Shown: in pieces, positions 1 through 8,161 of the stretch | How positions within the stretch are numbered: the first letter of the stretch is position 1 | Layout: the number at the start of each line of letters is the position of its first letter | NCBI GenBank assembly: GCA_963669285.2 | Contig: CAXXSI010000014.1 | Span: 248,001-312,000 of the forward strand | DNA: 64,000 bases | Direction of reading: 5' to 3' | From: JAWKWH01 sp963669285 | GTDB lineage: Bacteria > Pseudomonadota > Alphaproteobacteria > Rhizobiales > Rhizobiaceae | Made by a program: the position numbers and the translations under genes | Notes under the pieces: model-generated | Seen by the model: only the letters and a program-made list of their open reading frames with translations | Databases searched by the model: none | Told to the model about the DNA's origin: nothing

Positions 1-377
1 AAGCACAGCAAAACGATCGCTTCGTCGTGGTCATCAAGGTGAAGGAAAAGAACGCCTGGCCATCGCGCGTTCTTGTCAACGATTTGCTGCCGGCCGGTTT
101 TGAGATCGACAATCCGAGGCTGGTGAGCAGTGCGGAACTGTCCGAATTCGCCTGGCTGCCACGCACACAGGCGGCGCATCTGGAATTCCGCGACGACCGC
201 TTCATTGCTGCATTCAATCGCGCTGGTCGTGATGCGCGTGAGTTTTCATTCGCCTATGTCGTTCGCGCGGTAACGCCGGGTGTCTATGCCCATCCGGCAG
301 CCAGCGTCGAGGACATGTACCGTCCGGAGTTTTCCGCAAGAACCGCCACCGGCGTGATGGCGGTCGAGGCGCGCTAG
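1..377 (+). CDS. Alpha-2-macroglobulin family protein, C-terminal fragment
   Basis: The open frame enters from the left edge (first whole codon at base 3) and ends with TAG at 375-377, leaving about 124 residues. The sequence (NDRFVVVIKV, then LPAGFEIDNPR, AFNRAGRD, YVVRAVTPGVYAHPAASVEDMYRPE) matches the extreme C-terminus of bacterial alpha-2-macroglobulins of the YfhM type, periplasmic protease traps usually encoded directly upstream of pbpC, as here. The stop codon lies inside the left terminal inverted repeat of the element at 375-685, so that insertion may have set the present C-terminus. The family call rests on the C-terminal motif and the neighbour only. Confidence 0.8.
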   Translation, partial: AQQNDRFVVVIKVKEKNAWPSRVLVNDLLPAGFEIDNPRLVSSAELSEFAWLPRTQAAHLEFRDDRFIAAFNRAGRDAREFSFAYVVRAVTPGVYAHPAASVEDMYRPEFSARTATGVMAVEAR

Positions 378-685
378 AGTGTGTCCGGCTTAAATGGGAG
401 CGGTTTGATGGCAAGTATTTTTCACATCAGCGAGGAGAACACCGCAGCGCGATGTTGCCATCGTGCGAGGATTTCGACGGTGCTGATGGGGAAAAGGCTG
501 CCAAGCAGGCAAACCGTCAAGCACTTGAATGATAAGGATAAACCGCAACCGTTTGACCTTGGCCTTTTGCGCCCCGGTCTGCGTCGCGCGGGTCTAACGG
601 TACTCGCACCGCGTCGCCTCGCGCTCCTTGCCGGAACACAAAATCCCGGCGTTCAAACGATTCCATTTAAACCGGATACGCTCTA
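375..685. repeat. MITE-like intergenic repeat, full copy 1
   Basis: A 311 bp block begins TAGAGTGTGTCCGGCTTAAA and ends with its imperfect inverse, giving about 32 bp terminal inverted repeats. It lies between the A2M gene and pbpC, which are normally adjacent. Its body aligns along its length with the reverse complement of 23677-23984 (shared blocks include ATCGTGCGAGGATTT, CTCGCACCGCGTCGC and TCAAACGATTCCA). The open frames inside it look like chance reading. It carries no transposase, so any movement would have needed an enzyme in trans. A large RNA hairpin or an operon terminator/processing site is another possible role. Confidence 0.85.
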
Positions 686-2784
686 AGTTGCCTGGGAAGT
701 TCCAGACCTGGTGGAATACCGCCTTCGGGTTGGCCAGCGCCGCGATTGGTGTGTTCATCATGACGATGGTGCTCATCGACATGGATCGGCGCTACCCGCC
801 GCCATTGGACATGCCGCGCGAACATTCGTCTGAAGTGCTGGATCGCGACGGCCGGTTGTTGCGTGCCTTTGCGACGGCCGACGGTCGCTGGCGCATGCGC
901 GCTAAACTGGAAGATGTCGATCCGGCGTTTATCGACATGTTGATCGCCTATGAGGACAAGCGGTTTCATCGCCATTATGGCGTCGACCCGCTGGCAGTAA
1001 TGCGTGCGGCTTTTCAGATGGTAACCAGCGGTCGCGTCGTTTCAGGTGGTTCCACGCTGTCCATGCAACTGGCCAGGCTGATCGAGCCGAGATCGGAAAG
1101 ATCATTTGTCTCCAAGCTTCGGCAAATGGCGCGCGCAGTGCAAATCGAGCGCCGTCTGAGCAAGGAACAGATACTGCAAGCCTACCTGTCGCTGGCTCCC
1201 TACGGTGGAAATCTCGAGGGTGTCCGAGCGGCTTCGCTTGCCTGGTTTGGCAAGGAACCAAAGAAGTTGCGCTTGTCGGAGGCGGCACTATTGGTCGCGC
1301 TGCCGCAATTGCCTGAACGGCGGCGTCCCGACCGTTTTCCGGAGGCAGCGAAACTCGCGCGTGATCGGGTTTTGAATCGCATGGCCGATGCACGAATTAT
1401 CGCCAGAAGCGAGATTGAAAGGGCATCGCGATACCCGGTGCCGTACGTGCGGCGGGCGATGCCGGCACTGGCACCGCATTTGGCCGATCTTGCACGCGCC
1501 ACCACACCGGGTGCGGCTGAATACCAAACGACCATAGACCGGGGAGTGCAAACCAGACTGGAAAGCGTGGCAAAATCGGCGGCAAACCGATTGAGCCCGA
1601 CAGTGTCGGTCGCCATCCTCGCGGTCGATGCCTACACCGGGGAAATTTTGTCCGAGGTCGGTTCGTCTGACTATTTCGACGAGCGGCGTTATGGCTGGAT
1701 TGGCATGAGCCGCGCAATACGTTCGCCGGGCTCGGCTCTGAAACCGTTCATCTATGGCCTGGCGCTGCAGGAAGGGGTCGTTGCCCCCGAAACGATCATA
1801 TCGGACCGCCCGATCAATTTTGCCGGCTACAGGCCGCGAAATTTCGACTTGAGCTATCAGGGAGATGTCACCGTTCGCAACGCCCTGCAGATGTCTCTCA
1901 ACGTGCCGGCACTGCAACTGCTCGAAGCGGTCGGTCCGGTGCGATTGATCAACCTGTTTTCGCGTGCGGGCGCCAGACCAGTTCTGCCGGGTCACGAGAA
2001 GCCGGGGCTGGCGATTGGACTGGGCGGCGCCGGTGTGTCGCTGAAGGACCTGGTACAGCTCTACACCGCTTTTCCGAATTTGGGTCGGATCAGTGAACTC
2101 GGCAACGGAATTGACCGGCTTCCAGGCATGCGCCCCAGCCAACGGGTGCTGGAGCCGGCGGCGGCCTGGCATGTCTCGGACATGCTTTCCGGGGTTGCGC
2201 GCCCCAACGGGGCAACGCCGGCGAAAATCGCCTACAAGACCGGCACGAGTTACGGATATCGCGACGCCTGGTCTATCGGGTTTGACGGCCGCCATGTTAT
2301 CGGTGTCTGGACCGGTTCTGCCGACAACAGGTCGGTGCCAGGGCTGACCGGCTTCGGGACAGCCGCACCGATCCTGTTTGAAGCGTTTGCGAAAACGGGG
2401 CTGAATCGGATCGCATTACCGACAGCACCGGCAGGAGCGCTGCGCCTAGCGGCCGGTGACCTGCCCGCCGGGCTGAGGCGGTTCAACACCGCGCGAACGG
2501 ATCTCGTACCAGTCGGCCAGTTCAATAATCCACCGGAGATCGTTTACCCGCCACAGGGCGCGCGCATCGACTTCGGCGGATCGGCAAAACCTGTTTTGGC
2601 ACCGCTGGTGGTCAAGTTGCAGGGTGGTCGGGCGCCGTTCCGATGGCTCGCGAACGGAAAACCGCTAAACAAGCGGTCGCGACGCAGAACTGGCAGCTGG
2701 GTTCCCGATGGCCGTGGATATTCGACGCTGACGGTTGTCGACGCCGATGGCCGAGCGGCAAGTGTGCAGATCTTCATCGATTGA
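628..2784 (+). CDS. pbpC: Penicillin-binding protein 1C (bifunctional peptidoglycan synthase)
   Basis: A class A PBP that would polymerise and cross-link peptidoglycan in the periplasm. Counted from the first possible start (718 aa) it has: one N-terminal membrane segment (about 31-50); a GT51 transglycosylase domain with catalytic E109 in YEDKRFHRHYG and the SGGSTLSMQLAR motif; a transpeptidase domain with SALK (nucleophile S369), SLN (423-425) and KTGT (537-540); and the C-terminal PBP1C domain (NNPPEIVYPPQGARI onward). The start is uncertain. The candidates are TTG 628, inside the repeat element, and TTG 688, just after it; neither has a clear ribosome-binding site and there is no ATG before the membrane segment. 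The repeat insertion may have removed the original start. Confidence 0.9.
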   Translation: MPEHKIPAFKRFHLNRIRSKLPGKFQTWWNTAFGLASAAIGVFIMTMVLIDMDRRYPPPLDMPREHSSEVLDRDGRLLRAFATADGRWRMRAKLEDVDPAFIDMLIAYEDKRFHRHYGVDPLAVMRAAFQMVTSGRVVSGGSTLSMQLARLIEPRSERSFVSKLRQMARAVQIERRLSKEQILQAYLSLAPYGGNLEGVRAASLAWFGKEPKKLRLSEAALLVALPQLPERRRPDRFPEAAKLARDRVLNRMADARIIARSEIERASRYPVPYVRRAMPALAPHLADLARATTPGAAEYQTTIDRGVQTRLESVAKSAANRLSPTVSVAILAVDAYTGEILSEVGSSDYFDERRYGWIGMSRAIRSPGSALKPFIYGLALQEGVVAPETIISDRPINFAGYRPRNFDLSYQGDVTVRNALQMSLNVPALQLLEAVGPVRLINLFSRAGARPVLPGHEKPGLAIGLGGAGVSLKDLVQLYTAFPNLGRISELGNGIDRLPGMRPSQRVLEPAAAWHVSDMLSGVARPNGATPAKIAYKTGTSYGYRDAWSIGFDGRHVIGVWTGSADNRSVPGLTGFGTAAPILFEAFAKTGLNRIALPTAPAGALRLAAGDLPAGLRRFNTARTDLVPVGQFNNPPEIVYPPQGARIDFGGSAKPVLAPLVVKLQGGRAPFRWLANGKPLNKRSRRRTGSWVPDGRGYSTLTVVDADGRAASVQIFID

Positions 2785-2812
2785 TTGTCTGAATCGCCCA
2801 ATGCGCCGGCAC

Positions 2813-3490
2813 TCAGGCGATGCGGGTGAACACCATCGTATCGGCAACAGCCATGAAATGAAGTATGGCGCCGGTCACGACAAAACTGTGCCAGACCGCG
2901 TTTTGAAACCGCAAAGCGCGCCAAGCGAAAAACAGAACGCCAACTGAGTAGACGATCCCTCCTGCCAGCATGAGAATCATTGCTGCCTGAGGAAGCGCGT
3001 TCGAAAGCGGCTTGATGACCAGGATACCGCTCCAGCCGATCAGCAGGTAGAATCCGACCGCAAGACGATCAAATCGCCCAGGTAGCAGCAACTTCATGGC
3101 GATCCCCGCCAACGCGGATATCCAGACGAAAGAAACCAGCGTAACGGCAGCAACCGAGTTTGAAAGCTGTGTCAGAAACGGTGTGTATGTACCGGCAATC
3201 AGCAGGTAGATCGCGGCATGATCCGCGCGCCTCAACAGCCGCTTCAAAGGTTTATCCGGCCAGAGGTTGTAAGCACAGGAGATAGAAAAAACAGCCAGAA
3301 GCGACACGGTATAAAACGTCAGTGACACATATTCGGCGACGGTTGTACGGAAAGCGGCGGAAACCAGCAAAGCGATGCCGGCGGCCAGTGCAAACAGAAT
3401 GCCGATTGCGTGGACAATACCGTCAGCGACCAATTCGCCACGGTCCGGTCGTCTGTCAGTTATGGTCCGCTTGATCAGCTGTTCGCGCAT
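2813..3490 (-). CDS. Hemolysin III / PAQR-family (YqfA-like) membrane protein
   Basis: A multi-pass inner-membrane protein of the hemolysin III/PAQR family. Visible marks are LVADGIVHAIG near the N-terminus, seven hydrophobic segments, HAAIYLLIAGTYTPF in the middle and SFVVTGAILHFMAV near the C-terminus. The spaced His and Asp residues fit the proposed metal-dependent hydrolase site of this superfamily. Despite the name, cytolytic activity is not established for most members. ATG 3490 is chosen because the conserved part starts soon after; earlier starts at 3562 (ATG) and 3619 (TTG) would add an unconserved basic leader. It converges on pbpC with only 28 bp between the stops. Confidence 0.75.
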   Translation of the reverse strand: MREQLIKRTITDRRPDRGELVADGIVHAIGILFALAAGIALLVSAAFRTTVAEYVSLTFYTVSLLAVFSISCAYNLWPDKPLKRLLRRADHAAIYLLIAGTYTPFLTQLSNSVAAVTLVSFVWISALAGIAMKLLLPGRFDRLAVGFYLLIGWSGILVIKPLSNALPQAAMILMLAGGIVYSVGVLFFAWRALRFQNAVWHSFVVTGAILHFMAVADTMVFTRIA

Positions 3491-3887
3491 GAATGCAGTC
3501 GTATGCTTCAAAGACGACAGAATTCTGGTTGGCCCGCGGGTCGATTTTGGCAAGTCCGGCATGATCGCCAGGTTCACACGATCATGTTGAAACCGACTGA
3601 GCGTTTTGCGGAATTTCAACGGAACTTGGCGATGTGCTTAACCGATCGTGAATCGCCAGCGTACAGCCGTATCCGGTAAGTAGTTGATTATATTCTGCTA
3701 AATTACACGCTTTCCATCTAAACGACGACGACGGCGGTTTTCCGGGAGTTGTTTAGAGTTTTAGATAATAGGGAACGAGTCGGTACAGGCACCCTAAACT
3801 TCGACATCCTAGGTTTGACGCCAAAATGAACAAGAAGCCGTTTTGGGTGAAATGGCGCACTGTTTACTGTTCAAAGGGCTAGCAGAA
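3491..3887. other. Divergent intergenic region, no gene seen
   Basis: About 400 bp between the divergent hemolysin-III-like and TadG-like genes. It is AT-richer than its surroundings, especially around 3680-3780, and must hold both promoters. No convincing paired -35/-10 boxes, operator or RNA gene was recognised. The alternative upstream starts of the hemolysin-III gene would extend into it to 3562 or 3619. Confidence 0.4.
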
Positions 3888-5201
3888 ATGAATAATTTTC
3901 CCCGCCTCCCATTTGGCCGGTTTTTGAGCGATCGGTCTGGCAACTTTGCGATGATGTTTGCGGCCACCATGGTGGCTTTGTTGATTTCGGGTGGCATTGC
4001 ACTTGATTTGAGCCGTGCTGTGAAGAGCCAGGCAACATCACGCAATGCGCTTGACGCTGCAATCCTGGCGACTGCACGCCAATTGTCGCTGGGAAATATC
4101 CGAACCGATGAAGCCCACGATTTCCTGGTCAACTATCTGGAAGGAACTCTCGGCGTTACGATCGGCTCGGGCACAGAATACTATTTGGCCAATTTCTCTG
4201 TCGATAAAGACAAGGAGAAAATCTCGGCGGATCTGACTCGTAAACTCCCGCTGACGCTGACGGCGCTCGCCGGCACCAGCACAAAAAAAATTACGGCTTC
4301 ATCGGCAGCTTTATACGGAATCCCCGAGACGGAAATCGTTATGACGTTCGACGTTACGGGCTCAATGCGCGGTTCCAAGATCGTTGATCTGAAAAACGCC
4401 GCAGCCATTGGGATCAACGAGTTGTTGGATGGCGCCGGATCAACCGACAACAGGCTTCGTATCGCGATGGTCCCATATGCCGAAGGTGTGAATGCCGGGC
4501 CGCTTTACACTACCGTTTTCGCCGAGTCGGAATCCACCAGCGGGCCGCCGCCTGCCGATACCGACCCGACGGCCGCCGCGGCAGCCGCTGCCGCTGACAA
4601 CTGTTCGACGGAGCGCAAAGGCCCCGGACAGTTTACCGACGACAACCCGCGGAAGGGAAAGATCAATCGCGATTTCAGATTGAACAGTTGTCCCGCGTCA
4701 CCGCTGGTGCCATTGACCGCCAAAAAAGCTACTCTGCAGAATGCCGTCAAGGCAATGACCGTCGGAGGCGGTACTGGTGGTCATATCGGAATTCAGTGGG
4801 CCTGGTACCTGATCTCGCCGAAATGGGCCGACTACGTGCACAAAGACTCCGTTGCCGCCGCCTATGGCAGCGATGTGCGGAAATTCGCAATCATCATGAC
4901 AGACGGCGAATTCAACGTGGCGTATGAGGGCGTACCCAAAAACAAATCGCAATATCGCCAAGCTGCAAAGTCGATGAAAAAAGCCAGGAAACTGTGCAAG
5001 AACATGAAGGCTCGCGGGATCGAGATCTTCACCATCGGATTTGCGTTGAACCAGAGGAGCGCGAAAAACCTGCTCAAGGACTGTTCGTCGCCGAACACCG
5101 CGGAAATGACCTATTACCATGAGGCCAGCACCGGTGGGCAACTGACACAGATTTACAAGGACATCGCCACCAGCATCAAGCAACTGCGGCTGGTTCGCTA
5201 A
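3888..5201 (+). CDS. TadE/TadG-like pilus-assembly protein with von Willebrand A domain
   Basis: A 437 aa protein with one N-terminal membrane anchor (SGNFAMMFAATMVALL) typical of TadE/TadG-like proteins of Flp pilus systems; these are membrane-anchored with the bulk outside the cytoplasm. A vWA domain follows, with the MIDAS motif DVTGSMRGS encoded near 4348 and a second acidic motif, IIMTDGEFN, near 4892. An alanine run after DTDPT at about 4567-4595 sits in a low-complexity linker. ATG 3888 is preferred over the longer frame from 3843 because the anchor begins right after it. No other tad genes are nearby, so it is an orphan TadG; pilus involvement is inferred from the family. Confidence 0.8.
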   Translation: MNNFPRLPFGRFLSDRSGNFAMMFAATMVALLISGGIALDLSRAVKSQATSRNALDAAILATARQLSLGNIRTDEAHDFLVNYLEGTLGVTIGSGTEYYLANFSVDKDKEKISADLTRKLPLTLTALAGTSTKKITASSAALYGIPETEIVMTFDVTGSMRGSKIVDLKNAAAIGINELLDGAGSTDNRLRIAMVPYAEGVNAGPLYTTVFAESESTSGPPPADTDPTAAAAAAAADNCSTERKGPGQFTDDNPRKGKINRDFRLNSCPASPLVPLTAKKATLQNAVKAMTVGGGTGGHIGIQWAWYLISPKWADYVHKDSVAAAYGSDVRKFAIIMTDGEFNVAYEGVPKNKSQYRQAAKSMKKARKLCKNMKARGIEIFTIGFALNQRSAKNLLKDCSSPNTAEMTYYHEASTGGQLTQIYKDIATSIKQLRLVR

Positions 5202-5286
5202 AGCTCCTGTTCGATCAATCGGGCGCTGTTCATCTTCAGACAAGTTCTTTTGGAGATGGGCGGCGCCGTTTCATGTGCGGTCGATA

Positions 5287-5757
5287 TCAATCAGTGACAC
5301 CATCTGATCGATCAGCAAGATCACTGGCACCGTCCGCGGTTGTCGGTTGGGCAATCATGTGGATGATCTTCAGGAAGAGGCCGATGCCGGCGGCGGCATA
5401 AAACATTGTGAAGATCTTGCCGGAATCGGTCTGCGGCGTCAGATCGCCGTAGCCGATGGTCGTCAGAGTGATGAAGCTGAAGTAGAGCGCGTCGAGAATA
5501 CGCCAGTCTTCGACCTGAACATAAAACCATGTGCCCGAGAAAAGCAGCAGGGCTATGGCACCGGTGGTGTTTCGGAATGCAGGATTGCTCCATGACAGAA
5601 TGAACCCCCGCACAACGCTGTAAACCGGCAACAGATAAGAAAGCATGCGATAGTCTCCCCGGCTGTGATTCCGCCAATTGTTGTCGGCCAACAGGCTTGC
5701 ATAATCCAATCGGGTTGTCTCCCAATCGCCGGATGCCGTGAAACATCCTTTCAACAA
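5287..5757 (-). CDS. Two-TM potassium channel
   Basis: A small ion channel of 156 aa with two membrane helices (AIALLLFSGTWFYVQ and MFYAAAGIGLFLKII) around a pore loop carrying the K+ selectivity filter TIGYGD. There is no cytoplasmic RCK/TrkA domain, so it resembles the short KcsA/LctB-like channels, which assemble as tetramers. The first 37 residues are poorly conserved in type; ATG 5646 (MLSYLLPVYS) is an alternative start. It stands alone between the convergent TadG-like gene and the divergent thiolase gene. Confidence 0.85.
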   Translation of the reverse strand: MLKGCFTASGDWETTRLDYASLLADNNWRNHSRGDYRMLSYLLPVYSVVRGFILSWSNPAFRNTTGAIALLLFSGTWFYVQVEDWRILDALYFSFITLTTIGYGDLTPQTDSGKIFTMFYAAAGIGLFLKIIHMIAQPTTADGASDLADRSDGVTD

Positions 5758-5893
5758 TTTCGTTTGATCAGCGCCGCTGACCGATGCACCGGCGTGTAAG
5801 ATCGTCAGCGCGCGACAGGGTTGCCAGTCCGGGCCGGTTTGCCTATCCGTTGCGGGGACAAGAAACAGTTAGAACACAGGAACTAGTAAACGC

Positions 5894-7099
5894 ATGCCCG
5901 AGGCTTTCATTTGCGATTATGTCCGCACCCCGATCGGCCGTTTTGGCGGCGCTCTGGCTTCCGTACGCGCCGATGATCTTGGCGCCGTGCCTCTGAGAGC
6001 CCTGATGGAGCGCAACAGCGCGGTCGATTGGCAAGCCGTTGACGATGTTCTTTTCGGCTGTGCCAATCAGGCGGGAGAGGACAACCGCAATGTGGCGCGG
6101 ATGAGTTTGTTGCTGGCCGGCCTGCCGGAATGTGTTCCCGGCGCGACGATCAACAGGCTGTGCGGTTCGGGCATGAACGCACTGATCGACGCGGCGCGCG
6201 CCATCAAGGCAGGCGAAGCCGACCTGGTGATTGCCGGCGGTGTAGAATCAATGTCGCGGGCGCCGTTTGTCATGCCAAAAGCGAGTTCGGCTTTTTCGCG
6301 TAATGCGGAAATCTACGACACAACAATCGGTTGGCGCTTCGTCAATCCGCTGATGAAGAAGCAATACGGCATAGATTCCATGCCGGAGACGGCGGAGAAT
6401 GTGGCTGAGGATTTCCAGATCAGCCGCGCTGATCAGGATGCCTTTGCCGCGCGCAGTCAGTCCAAGGCTGTGGCGGGACAAAAAAACGGACGGCTTGCGA
6501 TGGAAATCGTCGCGGTAACAATTCCGCAGCGCAAGGGCGATCCGGTTGTGGTTGACACCGACGAACACCCGCGCGCCGGCACGACGGCTGAAAAACTCGC
6601 CAAACTGCCGACGCCATTTCGTGAAGGTGGCACGGTAACGGCGGGCAATGCGTCAGGTGTCAATGACGGCGCGGCAGCCTTGATCATTGCCTCAGAAGAA
6701 GCCGCCAACAAACACGGCCTGACACCGATCGCGCGGGTTCTTGGCGGAGCGGCCACGGGTCTGGCACCGCGTATCATGGGTTTTGGACCGGCGCCTGCGA
6801 CCAAGATATTGTGCGCGCGCCTGGGTTTGAAACCAACGGATTTCGATGTGATCGAGCTCAACGAAGCATTCGCCTCGCAAGGACTGGCAACGTTGCGCGA
6901 TCTCGGCATCGCCGATGATGCAGAGCATGTTAATCCCAATGGCGGCGCCATCGCGCTTGGACATCCGCTGGGCATGTCGGGAGCGCGGATTGCCGCAACC
7001 GCCGCGCTGGAACTCAAGCAACGAGACGGAAAGCTGGCGCTGGCAACAATGTGCATCGGCGTGGGTCAGGGCATTGCGGTGGCGCTGGAGCGTGCCTGA
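5894..7099 (+). CDS. Acetyl-CoA acyltransferase (thiolase, PcaF type)
   Basis: A type II thiolase of 401 aa, the usual length, that cleaves a 3-oxoacyl-CoA with CoA. The catalytic set is complete: nucleophile C90 in NRLCGSGM, the NEAFA motif, H357 in GHPLGMSGAR, and C387 in ATMCIGVGQG. The sequence is closest in type to 3-oxoadipyl-CoA thiolase, but no beta-ketoadipate gene is in the window. Its place beside the carnitine genes suggests it may thiolyse acetoacetyl-CoA from acetoacetate released by the keto-acid cleavage enzyme; that role is inference. Its 3' end overlaps the convergent regulator gene by 34 bp. Confidence 0.9.
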   Translation: MPEAFICDYVRTPIGRFGGALASVRADDLGAVPLRALMERNSAVDWQAVDDVLFGCANQAGEDNRNVARMSLLLAGLPECVPGATINRLCGSGMNALIDAARAIKAGEADLVIAGGVESMSRAPFVMPKASSAFSRNAEIYDTTIGWRFVNPLMKKQYGIDSMPETAENVAEDFQISRADQDAFAARSQSKAVAGQKNGRLAMEIVAVTIPQRKGDPVVVDTDEHPRAGTTAEKLAKLPTPFREGGTVTAGNASGVNDGAAALIIASEEAANKHGLTPIARVLGGAATGLAPRIMGFGPAPATKILCARLGLKPTDFDVIELNEAFASQGLATLRDLGIADDAEHVNPNGGAIALGHPLGMSGARIAATAALELKQRDGKLALATMCIGVGQGIAVALERA

Positions 7100-8073
7100 G
7101 CCCGGCGCAATGCCGATGGAGGTGTTTCGAAATTCGCGGTAAACGCTCTTGAAAAGGCGCTAACCGACGAAAATCCGGTTCGATCGGCGATGTCTGCCAG
7201 CGGCGTGCTGGTGTCGGTGACCATGCGCCTGGCGAGCGACAGCCGCAGCCGGAGGTAATAGGCGCCCGGCGTTTCTCCGATCGACGACCGGAACAATTTT
7301 TCAAGACCGCGAACGGAGAGGTTCAGGCGCCTGGCGATTGCCGAAATCGTCAACGGCCGGTCGATGCGCTCTTCCATGAGCCGGATAGCCTTAGAAATTC
7401 GGGGATCATAGCTATCCGGCCGCCCCAGCGAAACGAGCGGCTGCGCTTCGTCGGCAGCGCGGCCTTCGCCGTGGATGAAGACACTCGCGACATCGAGAGC
7501 GGCGGCCACCCCGAGGCGCGCACGGACAAGATGAAGCATAAGGTCGAATGTCGGTGAGGCGCCACCGGACGTGAAACAACGCCCGTCGACAATATACCGG
7601 TCGGGCAGAACCTGGATTTCCGGAAAGGCGGCGGCGAAATCTTCCAGATCCTCCCAGTGGGTTGTCGCACGACGGCCATCGAGCAGTCCGGTCTTTGCCA
7701 GTAGCCATGATCCTGCTTCGACACCACCGACCGCGCGCACCTGCCTGGCTGCGCGCGCAAATGATGACTTCAGCTGGGGGGTGAACTGCTCGCGCGTTCC
7801 GAATCCGGCAATGACAATCAACACGTCGCCGACGCTCAGCGGATCAAACTTTCCATCGACCGGCAGCCTGACGCCGCAAGTCGTCTGCGATGGCTGGCCG
7901 TCAGTCGACACGATCTGCCATGAGAATACGTTCCGTCCTGTCACCCGGTTGGCGGCCCGCAGCGGATCGAGAGCGGACGCCACGCACATGATGGAGGCCC
8001 CGTTCAGCACCAGGAATGTCACGGCCAGCGAATTGTTGCTGTGCTCGAAAATCGTACCGAGTTCGCTTTTCAT
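7066..8073 (-). CDS. GlxA-type AraC-family regulator (CdhR-like)
   Basis: An N-terminal DJ-1/PfpI-like ligand domain (LVLNGASIMCVASALDPLRAANR; VGGVEAGSWLLAKTGLLDG) is followed by a C-terminal AraC double helix-turn-helix (ISAIARRLNLSVRGLEKLFR; LADIADRTGFSSVSAFSRAF). The family includes CdhR and GbdR, activators of carnitine and glycine betaine catabolism in pseudomonads. It is transcribed away from the cleavage-enzyme/carnitine-dehydrogenase operon, so it is the likely local activator. ATG 8073 starts the conserved part (MKSELGTIF); the longer upstream frame runs into the divergent promoter and is rejected. Confidence 0.85.
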   Translation of the reverse strand: MKSELGTIFEHSNNSLAVTFLVLNGASIMCVASALDPLRAANRVTGRNVFSWQIVSTDGQPSQTTCGVRLPVDGKFDPLSVGDVLIVIAGFGTREQFTPQLKSSFARAARQVRAVGGVEAGSWLLAKTGLLDGRRATTHWEDLEDFAAAFPEIQVLPDRYIVDGRCFTSGGASPTFDLMLHLVRARLGVAAALDVASVFIHGEGRAADEAQPLVSLGRPDSYDPRISKAIRLMEERIDRPLTISAIARRLNLSVRGLEKLFRSSIGETPGAYYLRLRLSLARRMVTDTSTPLADIADRTGFSSVSAFSRAFTANFETPPSALRRAQARSSATAMP

Positions 8074-8100
8074 CACAAGATATTCGTAAATTGCAAAACA

Positions 8101-8135
8101 AATGTTGGCAAGCGGCGCAGAATGCGCACAACATT
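8101..8135. promoter_or_regulatory. Nested inverted repeat in divergent promoter (candidate operator)
   Basis: In the 88 bp between the regulator start and the cleavage-enzyme start, AATGTTG (8101-8107) is matched by CAACATT (8129-8135), and GCGCA (8115-8119) by TGCGC (8123-8127). The two pairs have centres 3 bp apart. The position, upstream of both genes, suits a binding site for the GlxA-type regulator or the RNA polymerase region it controls. No consensus was available for comparison. Confidence 0.45.
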
Positions 8136-8161
8136 GGTGGTTCGAGCCGGGAGGAAATACG

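Noticed and set aside
381..686. Open frame of 101 aa between A2M and pbpC
   Set aside because: It lies wholly within the repeat element; the inverted copy at 23677-23984 does not keep the same frame.
1288..2295. 335 aa open frame antisense to pbpC
   Set aside because: Shadow of high-GC codon use; the opposite strand has complete PBP motifs.
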